Positions 13,102 to 24,400 of a DNA stretch of 64,000 nucleotides are shown one piece after another. A program made the translations under genes and the position numbers. Source of the DNA: Saccharina japonica (Eukaryota > Sar > Phaeophyceae > Laminariales > Laminariaceae); NCBI GenBank assembly GCA_008828725.1, contig MEHQ01002486.1, positions 209,963-273,962 of the forward strand. Reading direction: 5' to 3'. Position 1 is the first letter of the stretch; the number at the start of each line of letters is the position of its first letter. Below the pieces are notes generated by a model. It saw nothing but the letters and a program-made list of their open reading frames with translations. It did not search any database and was not told where the DNA came from.

Positions 13102-13230
13102 GCCAGACCATCGAGAAGTCGAGACCACGATATTCGGCCTCCAGTAAAGGACGGACCATCGAGAAGCCGAGGCCGCGTGACCTTCGGCCTCAAGTCGGCC
13201 GGACCTTCAAGAAGTCCAGGCTAAGCCGAC
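13085..13230 (+). repeat. Tandem repeat beginning in the CSN5 last exon
   Basis: Three diverged units of about 48 bases, each opening TTCGGCCT and containing a GACCATCGAGAAG-like block. The first unit includes the last CSN5 codons and stop; the others form the presumed 3' untranslated region. Confidence 0.7.
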
Positions 13231-15388
13231 CATGTTTTTTGGGGGGGTTTTCCCCTCGTTTGTCGCCTGGTTGTTCATTTTCCCCCCTCCGCGATGTCTG
13301 TCGACGTCGCGTGTATTGCGTGTAGTTGCGTTCCCTACGAGGTGACGCCAACTGCTCGCACCGTAATATAGTAGTACAGCAAAGTAGGTGTTGGTGGCGT
13401 GGGTTGATGCAGCCGAGGGGGGGTGGGGTCGCTCTCCCGTGGGTGTTATTCCACGTGCTGGCCGGGTCTGGTTCAACAGGACGTTCTTGCAATGAAAAGG
13501 CCACGTGTGGGCATCTACCTCATCAGCGACTAGGTTGAACGTGGAGCTTTTAATTGCTCGAAAATGTTTCTGCAGTTTTTTTGCGTCCCACGGTTTTGAA
13601 GGCGGCTGTTGCAGGCATTGCGTACCAGCAGGGCTCAACTTTGTGTGATTCGGACATATGAGTTGACGATTTGACCTTGCTTGAGTTGAGTGGTGCAGAG
13701 TGTTTTAGCTGGCGGTATGCCTTTTGCCTCTCCCTAAAAAAATTGAACGTCACCTTCACACAACAGCACGGGTGGTTTCTATATAATACCAAAACTCAAA
13801 GTTGTATTTGTATGATTTTGACGATTTGACCTTGAGTGCGTGGACGGCACATTTTTTTAGCTGGCAGCCGGCCACTTTACCTGAAAGACATTTCGTGCGG
13901 GCAGTTTTCTGATTGGTCAAATTTTTAGGTTGGAATTTTTTATTGGAGGAAAATCCTTTGTCGACAATTATTTGTCATCCGGGATCGTGACATCCTCTTC
14001 GGAAAAGGTAAAAAGCATGGAAAACTGGCTCTAGATGATGACGTCACTCTTCTATCTTTCTATTCTTGACTGGAAAGTTTTATGCGCAGCATGTTTTACT
14101 GAATATTTTCGCTGAAAAAAGTAAAAAAAATACGCAGAAGAATGTGTGAACAGTCTGCTGGAGTTTGGCGAATCGGAGAAGGAAGAGTAGGGCAAGCGGG
14201 ATATATGCCTTTTGCCTCTCTGCTGAAACAGCTGAAAAGTCGACTCCTATGGCCCTACTCGTAGGTCGACTCCGCCCTTCCTCTTAAGTAGTGTTCTAAC
14301 TGAACTCTTCTTGCGTTTCATAGCTGGGGATCCCGACAACACGCGATGTCACCCATCCACAAAACTCTACCAACGTCATCGATATTCACCCAAGCATCCA
14401 ACTAATACCACCGCTGACGTTGGCATGTTTTGTTTTTACTCTCCACAAAACGCTCAAAAGTCGACCCCACAACAACGCGGCTCGGGTTAATAAAGTGGTG
14501 ACGTGACAACCCCACAACACTACGACGTACTGGAAAGTGCTTTTCGTTCGATACACGCCACTAATGTTTCGTTGTGGCGAATGTTACAATATCAGGTACC
14601 AGGTATGAACTACAGTACGAAGTACAGGACGCTTGATAAGAAACAGGCTAGTAAGAAAGCCAGGCTGATATTCAGAGGCAAACAAGAAATTCGGGAGTCG
14701 TTATCTTGAAATTAGTGTAGAAAGCACCCTCTCTCAGATAAGAAATCCAGCCTGGGTCAGATTTCCTGTTTCTTATTAGTAGGTGTCCTGTGCTGTACTG
14801 CTGTACGAGTATCTCGTCGTAGATGATGCACATTTTTCGGGGTCCCACCCGGCAACGTGAGCTACGTCGTACCTACTACAGTACTGTAGATCGTACAAGA
14901 TTGCAAGATTGGGAATAGATCTACCTTGAAATATCTAGAGGGAATGATATATCTGATCTGTCCGAGGTGTGAGTATTGTCTGCATGTATAAGCTACCGCC
15001 GAACAACGGTGACTCATTGTAGTGCTGTACGTAAGGATAAAGGAGACGAAAGATCGCTCGCTCTGCCGCAGCGGCAGTGACGAATGAAGCCAATGAAGTC
15101 TACAAGCAACGGTAATGACGAAGGACATTCCCATTGTCTACAAGTCTGCAACAAATGTTGCAGATGCGAAGTCTACACCAAATATTATAGATACAACTGG
15201 CTGATCTGTGCTTCTGCAGCTCTAGCGACTAGCTGTTGTGGATTCGTCGACCTGGTTGGCGTTGCGGCGTGCGCGACCGTCGATTCAAACTGCGAAGCTA
15301 TGATAGCTGCGAACTGCGAAGTCGTTCAAAATTCAAAATGTAGGGTTTCCACTCAAAATTGTTTGCTTACCACATCCGGGGCCTTATC
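13231..15388. other. Intergenic region between CSN5 and RSM22
   Basis: No conserved coding segment seen. It holds diverged direct repeats around TTTGACCTTG and TTTTAGCTGGC (13670-13720, 13825-13870) and a repeated GCCTTTTGCCTCTC (13720, 14208). A MITE lies at 14611-14805. Both neighbouring genes read rightward, so this region should hold the CSN5 terminator and the RSM22 promoter. Confidence 0.6.
14611..14805. mobile_element. MITE-D copy (TACAGTA... GACACCTAATAAGAAAC type)
   Basis: Starts TACAGTACGAAGTACAGGAC, ends GTGTCCTGTGCTGTACTGCTGTA, with inverted GATAAGAAAC / GTTTCTTATTA inside. Closely related to 42642-42829. Confidence 0.7.
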
Positions 15389-15395
15389 TATAAAA
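15389..15395 (+). promoter_or_regulatory. Candidate TATA box of RSM22
   Basis: TATAAAA lies 78 bases upstream of the RSM22 start codon, with a C-rich run just after it. Position is plausible for a core promoter with a short 5' leader. Not otherwise supported. Confidence 0.35.
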
Positions 15396-15472
15396 TCCCC
15401 CCGCGTCATTCTGAGTTCACAGCAGTCCACAGCCGTAGCTCGCCAACATCGCAGCCGGCTTCACCTGTCGCT

Positions 15473-18400
15473 ATGCCTCGTGGAACGACCTGGTCGGTAG
15501 GTAGACCCGTGCTGCGTGCAGCTACTGCAAGTGCCCGTCGAGCTTCGCGATGGAACCTCTCAACTCGAAGTGGAGATGAGAGGCAAGCTACAGCAGCAGC
15601 AACAGCAGCAGTGCAAGGTGCTGAGCCAAAGGCACCGAGGTTGACTAACCGCTTGAGGCGATTGGCCAGAGCTTATCCTGAGGAAGTAGCGGCGATCTCC
15701 CCTGCCGCTGTGGAAGAGAGTCGTGCAAAATACTCAGCTGGCGCGCCAAACAGAGAGGTAAGCAACATCAGTAGACAACTCTCGTGCAATGTAGTTTAGT
15801 TGTCGCTTTCCAACAGACAACACATGACAAGATTAAGATTGGTGAACATTTTGTCGCCAATCCTGGCCGTCATGACAGCAAGCAGTTGCGTTGGCGATGC
15901 TCCTACTATATGTTCGCTGATCGCTGACACATCCTGGCTTCTGTTGTGTCAAAGGTGTCGTAGAGTGACAGAGCTCTCCCGTTGGTGACACAACCAGTAG
16001 CAGGGAAAACAAAGCATTTGTCGGTATTTCACGGCTGCAACACTTGATATACGTACTGTGACATGACACCTTACAACGTTGGGATAGGGGCGCGGTCAAA
16101 CCCCTGCAACGTTGATACGTAAAAATCTTGTCTCGATGGCACCAGCACGAGGCCTCTAGTAGGCCGTCGGGTAGGCCCTCCCCGGTGCGGTCCAGGTAGG
16201 CGGTCGCGATGGTGGGAAAACACGAACGAAAACGTTGACCTCATCTTGAGAAAGGGTCTCAACGCGAGGAGGGGATCTCGAATTGCAATCCAGAACTCCC
16301 CGAGCTCAATGGAAACAACCATAAACAAGAGACAAAGGAGAGGGGAGGAGTTTACCACTTATTCGACACTATGATTGAGGGTCACTGTTGTGTACCAGGT
16401 ACATACGACAGAGTAGTAGTACGACCCGAATGTAACTACAGTAACCCTACGTAACCCTACCCCTAAGCCTATCCCTAAGCCAATCAGACCCAATTCAAAA
16501 TAAACCATTGGTTAGCATTATTAATAGTCCCTTTGTCTCATGCACAATACTGGCACACAGCAGTAGTTTGCCACGCATTTTCTCCAATAAGCGATAAACT
16601 CTACGGGAGGAGACACAATAGTTCGCACAGAGCAGTAGTTTGCCACGCATATTCTCCAATAAGCGATAAACTCTACAGGAGGAGACCTACTCCCTAAATA
16701 TTACCAGGTACGCACTACGGCGTACAAGTAACATCTTTCTTCTTGCGCGTATCCTATCGTCGTCATGACCATCGCCGCCGTGTGGCTTGTTGCCTTTTGC
16801 GCCATGTATCATCTCGTTTTTTGGGCCCTGTCGTTCCCCGTCTTGCCTCCTCGCTCTGAGCAGGAGAAGCGGGACAACAGCAGGAGTGTTTCGGGGGCAA
16901 ATAAGTCATGGAGTAATGCGGACCTCGGCACCCCAGAATTTTTCGAATGGCTCAACACGATTCCAGCTGATGCTGCCGAGCGCCTCGGTGGGTGAACTTT
17001 TGAAGCTGTCGGCAGAAACAACTACGAACAATTAAAATGCAACCCTGTTGGGTCTTAATTAACTTCTTCCTTATTAACTTCCTTACTATTAATAGTATGT
17101 AAGGAGAAACTGACGACAAAAAAATGACGAATTCAGCCTCTGCCACTGCTTGGTTGTGGGATAATGCTGCTGTAGTGCATGCATGTGGTGCCCCGACCTA
17201 TTGCCCTATGGACGTATTGCCTATTGCCTATTGCCTACGGCCTATTGTACAGTGCGAGGAGCCGTATGACACTGGGGGGGCAACATGATCCTACTCCTAC
17301 TGCGGCGCGCTCACGATACTCGTATTAATAGGCGGTTGGTCAGACCAAACGTGCTGACTGTATAAATCAATTTTGTGGACGTTATGTTTTGGCCACAAAA
17401 GTGTTTGTATACTGGGTACGTATGGAATATTCATCGGACAATGTCGGTCGCCCCGATGGTCTAGTAGTAACCTCGAACGCTTCTAAACGCTGATGTCCAG
17501 AGGTCGAATCTCACGTGGGTCGGACTTTTGAGTTTATTTGCAAAAATAAGTAAAAAACGCAACCAACTGCTGAGAGCGCCTATTAATAGTAGCGTGGGTA
17601 GGCACAATTCGATGCGAGTCGACGAGGGAAGAAAAAAGTTGAAGTCTTCTCGCGATATAAAAGCAAGACAAGAACCGCAGTGGAGGAGGAGGGAGAGGAG
17701 CCTACTTTGTGACCCCGGATCTGAGTTACGACTAGGGAGGAGAGAGAAAGGAAGGGCGAAGATAATAAATGGGATGGAAAAAAACAAATGCCCTATCCCC
17801 TGTATTTTAGGCGGTCGTACGAGGAGATTAGCAACTCGGTCCGCTCGCAATGAATGGTATAGCTGTAGCTACTAATAGGGAACTCGCGCAGCAGGAGGAC
17901 ATTTGTAACTGTCGTCAACTTGTGTGCGTCAGTGGGTGGCATCTGGCGGACGCTTCAGGCAACTCGAAAGAGGTTCTCTATTTTTGTCCGGCGTCATAAA
18001 AATTGTCAACTATTCATACTAATAGCACTCGCTCGAATTGTGATGATAAATTGGTGCTTTCGCAGCGGAGTTTGAGAAGGAGGAGGAGGATGATGAGGAC
18101 GAAGAGGATGAAGAAGGCGAGGCGGGTGCTGTTAATATTGGCAAGACGTTTTTGATCCCTCGAGCTAGGATATCTCTGTACGACCAGGACATATTCGCGT
18201 CCGGCTTGCTCGACGCAAGAGACAAGGTGAGAGTCCCAGTAGCGATGCCTATATGATTTGATACCCTGTTGATGTGAATCCCTTCTTATTCGTTTGCCTT
18301 TGTCTGGTGCAATAGATCTTGAACACAACTCTACGCTTCCACGAGTACCTCTGTAGCCTTGTATTCTGTCTCTCTACTAACGGCACATATTTGCGTCCGG

Positions 18401-21400
18401 CCTGCAGGAGGCAAGAGAATAAATGACCTGGCGCACAGGTCACAACCAGGGTACCGTTTTTGTTTTTGGCGGTCACCAAAGCTGGCGGTCGAGTTAGATC
18501 ATTTGTGCGGGGTGGAGAACCTTTGCTCCGCACAAGGGGAATGATCGTATCACGTAGTGTGTATATGGTAAGGCACTCACGGGGCAGTTACATGGTGCTC
18601 CCATTGCTGTCTCAGGAAGTGGCCACACCAGAAATTAAATTAACTCATTGAAGCTGTCGTCCATATGCAAGTCCGCCTCGCAAGCGGTTCTTAGTAGGAT
18701 GCAGCTCACCCTTCATGCGCCTCGCTCAAGGCCTCACGGCGCTTCGCGCTTGGTGCTAGCAATGTCTGCCTGGTCGGTGAAAAACCGACATGCTCCGTCC
18801 CGGCATTGTAGGGATGCGAGGGTCTATGGCCATACGACTACGGCCATACATGACAATGAAGTACACCCCCCCCCCCCCACCTTGCACAATGTTGGCGTAA
18901 AAACAAAATTGCGGAGACATTGGATGGACAATGTACCAAACCGCACGACGTGTCAATTGGCAACCTCTCAATTTGGTACACCTAACGGTGTACTACATTT
19001 TTCAATGCCTGCACAAGGACTGTTTTACGCCCACTTTATGCAAGGGGGGGGGGGGGGGGGAGGGTCCCGGCCATCTGTGTGTGCAAAAGCCTGTGCTACC
19101 ACCTGCCCAAGAATGCACCAACGCGACACCCGAACAGATGTTGCCCCCCCAGTACTGGCACCAGCACCAGTTTCCCGCCATGCGGCGAGTTTTATTATGT
19201 AGAGCAATGCGGCGATTTCTATTATGTAGTGCAATGCAGCGAGGAGGAGTTTTCCCAAAAGGAAAGGCCGGGTGGCCACGGGGTTGCTCGGTATCGTCCA
19301 CCCAAATGCATGCAATCACCCTATATTAATAGTACGGGGGAACACGTTTTTAATCAGAACTAAATATGGTGTTATCAACATACATAGGGGGATATATAAC
19401 ATGCTTTTTGAGTTCATCGTGGATTGTGATTCGTGGATTCTGATTTATATTCTTACTACATATGCCCACCCTGTAATGTGAGTAATGCCTGTTTGCTGAA
19501 CATCAACCATCACCCCTCCCCACCCCACCTCATCCCTCCGGCCGGTGCAATGGTTGCCGCTCTTGCAGGTACTCGAAGCCAGGTCGCTGGGACAGCTGAG
19601 GAGAGCTCACGAACGCCTGCGGACAACGGAGGCTTCCCTGCACTCGGGGGTGGGTTCGTGGGTGGTTGGTCGGTCGGTTGTGGGCGATTGGATGCGTGCG
19701 GGTGATTGGCCGGTTGTGTTGTGGGTGGTCGGTCGTGGGCCGTTGGTGATGGGTTGCCTCGTTGTTTTAGCCGGACTTGAGCTGACGCGTGCTCCGATGG
19801 GGCATGCCTTGCATCATTTTTTAGCCAAACCATATCTGACTGGCTTATTTAGTATGCTTCTGAAGTGAGGGACTACCCAATAAGGCATGTGCCTTGTACG
19901 GCATGCCTTATCGTTTGGAACACCATTTGCGTGTTTACGTGTAATTCGTTGTATCCCTACGGGGCCACCGGGTTGCACTTTCGTTTGTACTAATGACTTA
20001 CATATAGTACTAACGGCTTACTAATAGTACTAACGATTTACTATTAGTACTAATGACTTACTAATAGTAATAATGACTTACTTATAGTACTAACGACTTA
20101 CTAATAGTACTAACGACTTACTGTTAGTACTAATGACTCACTAATAGTGTACAGCTCCTCGACTGAGGAGCCCAAAAAAAACGTAGGTGCACCCTGTTGT
20201 AGCATGTGTCCCTCTATCGAGTTTCGCGAGTGCGTACGCTCGTTAGTGTCTTTCTCTTCCCTATTCGCCCTCCACCTCAGCACTTATGCTGCCCCCCCCC
20301 CCCCCCGAGCTCACCCTTCATGCGACTCGCCAAACTCCTCACGGCGCTTCGCGCTTGGTGCAAGCTATGTCTGCGTGGTTGGTGAAAACCCAAGGTGCTC
20401 CTTCCCGGCATTGTTAGGGATGTGAGGGTCTATGGTCATACGACTACGGCCATGCACGACATGAGTACACCCCCCACCCCTGACACAGCAGTTGCGGTAT
20501 CCGCTAGGAAACCCGCATTTAACCATGGCACCCCGGAATGATCATATTATCACGTTTATCGTTGGCTGCCCCCTTCTCAAGCGTGCCCCCTTGAACGCCC
20601 CCACCGTTGATTGGGAACCCGCTTCGTAATGTCAGGCGGGAACTGATAAATACGACTACGTAGGCGAGATTTAAATCACGACTACGGGGACGTTTATGAG
20701 CCATCCCCGCGTTTTAGGCCTTGCGTTCCGCATTTTCCCGTTGCAGCCGTCCTCTTCAGCACACCAACCAAATCCCACAGACCAGCGTGCAACAACAGCT
20801 GAGCCCTGCAGCAGCGTCTTTCTTGGTGAATGAACACTACACTCTAGGTAATTATCACGTAAAGTCCCGTCGCTGTAATTCTCACAGCCCAAAATACCGG
20901 CAACTAACAAGAACCCTAACCCTATCCCCAATCCTGACCCTATCTTCACCCCGAAACGCAAGGCCTGAAATCCGGGGATGGCTCGTAAACGTCCCCGTAG
21001 TCGTGATTTAAATATCGCCTACGTGGTCGTGATTATCAGTTCCCGGTGTGCCCCCTCCTCAAGCGTGCCCCCTCGAACGCCCCCACCGTTGCTTGGAAAC
21101 CCGCTTCGTAATTTGTTTCCACACGGAAGGCGGGTAACTACCGTACGGTAGATGTGGGGTTCGAGGAACCGGCGCCCTCTGCTGGACCCGTAGCCGCACC
21201 CGAGGGAGCAGCGAGCTTTGCGAAGGTCGCGTCTCGGGGCCGAGGGGCAGCGGGGGGGACTAAGCGTGTGATTTACGGCCCGGCAGAAACGTTCGCGTAC
21301 GTGTACCACCGTATGATGCCGGCCTACACTGTGGTGCATAGGTGAGGGGGGGAGGGGGGGAGGAAGAGAGGAAGGGACAAGGGCAGGAAGGAGAACTAGG

Positions 21401-24400
21401 GAAGGAGGGGGAGAGGAGGGGAGGGAGGGAGGGAGGGAAGGAGGGAGGGGGGAGGGAGGGAAAGGAGGCAGGGGGAGGGGGAGGAATAAGAAGGAAGAGG
21501 ACAAATAGGGGGGAAAGAGGGGAGGGGATGAGGGAGGGAGGGGGGGGTACATATTCTCCGAGCGCGAGAGCTGCAATGAATGGAGTTCGATTTGTGCTTC
21601 GGAGGCGAAGAAACGACGCGCGCTTTGACGTGTACGTGCTGTGCATGCACTGGTTCGGTGATAGTACGTCGTAGCGCTTTTTTATGGCTTTTTTTCTTGT
21701 AGGAAGGAGCAGAGTATTTTGTGGCGTTTTTTTCTCGTCGTGGTCACGAGCAGAGGCGATCGAGTGCGGTGAAGATCACCTTGTTGCGGAGAGCCTCGCC
21801 CATCTTGAACTAACCTACCACTTGTCCGAGCAGTCTCCGATTTACGTCCAAAAAGTGTCCACATGGCGTTCGAATTAGGGTCCGCATACCGTCCGCGCAG
21901 TGTCCCAAAAGCGTCCGGATAGAGTCCGAACAGTATCCGAATTGTGTCCGAATTATGTCCAAATAGTGCCTGAAGTCTGTCCGAATAGCGTCCGAATAAT
22001 TTCTGTATCGCGTCCGACTACAATAGTTTCCGAATAGTATCCAAACATGGCATCGACCCAACACAGGACGACGTCTTGTTCCACTCGGTCGCCTCGTTCC
22101 CAAGCCCGCCACCACTGCTACGGCGCTTAAAAAACCGCGCGATGTCGGAAAAATACCCAAGGTTTGCATCATACCGGTACTTAACTTTAAGCACTAACCC
22201 TATCGTCTAAACCAATCCCCAACCATGTGGGAAATTTCTCAGAATGAAAAGACACAGCAGTAGTGAGGAAGTAAGTGTGGACTAATAATAACAACCAATG
22301 TATCGCAGCTGGGCCAAGTTGTAAGTATACACTGTTTGCTGCACTCCTTAACGAAGAAATAGTGTGGACGATCAACCCTTTTGTCAAATCCGGGCCAAGT
22401 CATAAAATATACACTTCTGTTATGACATGTATCCCTATAAAACCCTAACCCCGATCGCCTGAGAAATTTAAGAAATTTCTCGGAAAAAAAATATGTAATG
22501 AGTTCATTTATACCTGGGAGTTTTCTCGGAAAAAAAATCTCGGAGAATTTTCCCAGATATTTTTTCTTGGAATTAGTATAATATGAAACAAGGAAATAGC
22601 GTGACATGTGGAGGATTGACCCTGATGTCGAAGCCGGGCCAAGTCGTAAAATAAACACTACTGCTATATATCCGTATACAACCCTAGCCCCGACCACCTC
22701 TGGGAATTTTCTCGGAAAAAATTGTAATGAGTTAATTTATACCTGGTAGTGTGGATTACCAACCATAACCGTTTTGTCGAAGCTGCGCCAAGTCATAAAC
22801 ACTAATCGTGTCAACTGGGTATCGTACATATCATACGGCGTATACATATTTAGACGCTGAATTTCATGCCTGACATGATGTGCCACGCAGTTGTTTTGCT
22901 TCGCCGAGTTGGAGTCGTCCATTGGCGTGGGCATGAGTTAGGCTTTTATCCATCCTGCTTTTTTCATTATAAAAACACGCTTTAGGCTTTCGTTTTTTAG
23001 AGCCTAACGTAGCAAAAAAAATGAACTTTGTTTTCGGCGTAGAAGTAGCATAATCGGCGGGGGGGGGGTTGGAGTATAATTGGCATAACTGGAGGAAAAG
23101 CTAATAAAGCATAAATCATGAAAAAAAACAAGCACAACTTGCGGCAGAAATGAGCAGAATGGATACTTCGTGTAAGTCTAGAGTGAGTGCAAAACTAATT
23201 ACCTGTAGGTATGCTTTTCCCACAATTACGCCCATTATTCTCCAAAAAAAGTCCAATTTTGCTACTTGTTGACTGAAAAGGTACATATTTGTATATGTCC
23301 ATTTTGCTCCGAAAACAAAAAAGCCGAAAGCATATTTTTTAATGTTGAAACAGAATGGATACTTCGTACCAGGTATTACCTAGCGTGAGTGCGAATACAG
23401 TAGTGGTCCCTCTATAGTGCCGGTTGAGTAGTGCCGGCTGCCCGCTATAGTGCCGTTGAAATCGCTTGGCACAGATGGGATTCACCAGTGTGGCAGTGCG
23501 CGGAGTAGTGCCGGTTGCCGCTATAGTACCGTTGAAATCGCTTGGTATGGGATTAACCAGTGTGGCAGTGCGCGGAGTAGTGCCGGTTGCCGCTATAGTA
23601 CCGTTGAAATCGCTTGGTATGGGATTAACCAGTGTGGCAGTGCGCGGAGTAGTGCCGGTTGCCGCTATAGTACCGTTGAAATCGCTTGGTATGGGATTAA
23701 CCAGTGTGGCGGTGTGCGGGGAGTAGTGCCGGCTGTCCGCTATAGTGCCGTCGACATCGCTTGGTACATAAGAAGTATGGGATTAACAATTAACCAGTGT
23801 GGCAGTGTGCGGGAGTAGTGCCGGCTGCCCGCTATAGTGCCGTTGAAATCGCTTGGCATAGATTACATTCACCAGTGTGACAGTGTGCGGAGTAGTGCTC
23901 GTTACCGCTATAGTGCCGTTGAAATCGCTTGGCATAGATGGAATGGAACAGTCAGTGCGGCAGTGTGTGAAGTAGTGCCGGTTGCCGCTATAGTGCCGGT
24001 ATTGTTGGCTGGCGCATACCGGCACCATAGAAGAGAACCACTACTCTGTAATTCGATCTGCAATAACGCCATCCACCCGTTAATTGTTTTTTTTTAACGC
24101 ACTACCACTGTAATTCGATCTGCAACAACGCCATCCACCCGTTATTTTATTTGATTTACGCAGGGTGATGAAGGAGCTGAGGGATGAGCTGCCAGACCTC
24201 AACCCCAGCAGCGTGCTGGACTTTGGCAGCGGGCCTGGCACGGCCGCCCTAGCGGCGTGGGACGTTTGGGGGATGGAAGGCGGCAACGTGGAGGACGAAG
24301 ATGTGGGAGAGCGTCGGGAAGAAGGTGATTTGTGTACCGCGCAAAAAAGGGAACACTGAATCGTACTCGTGCGGGTGCTATTACAGGGTGGGCTAATGAT

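Noticed and set aside
16765..16863. Start of a separate small membrane protein (MTIAAVWLVAFCAMYHLVFW)
   Set aside because: The downstream part fits better as RSM22 exon 2, entered at an AG near 16860 with the correct phase on both sides; the hydrophobic stretch is then the intron's pyrimidine-rich end.
18071..18226. RSM22 exon 3 beginning at TTT 18071
   Set aside because: The acceptor TTTCGCAG at 18065 is stronger and its phase matches exon 2 ending at 16987.
20740..20830. Extra RSM22 exon in the centre of the inverted-repeat element
   Set aside because: Has a CAG acceptor and GC-rich composition, but no recognised protein block and it lies inside a mobile element.
21019..21576. Long minus-strand Pro/Ser-rich frame
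   Set aside because: Produced by the polypurine tract; the opposite strand holds the supported RSM22 exon 5.
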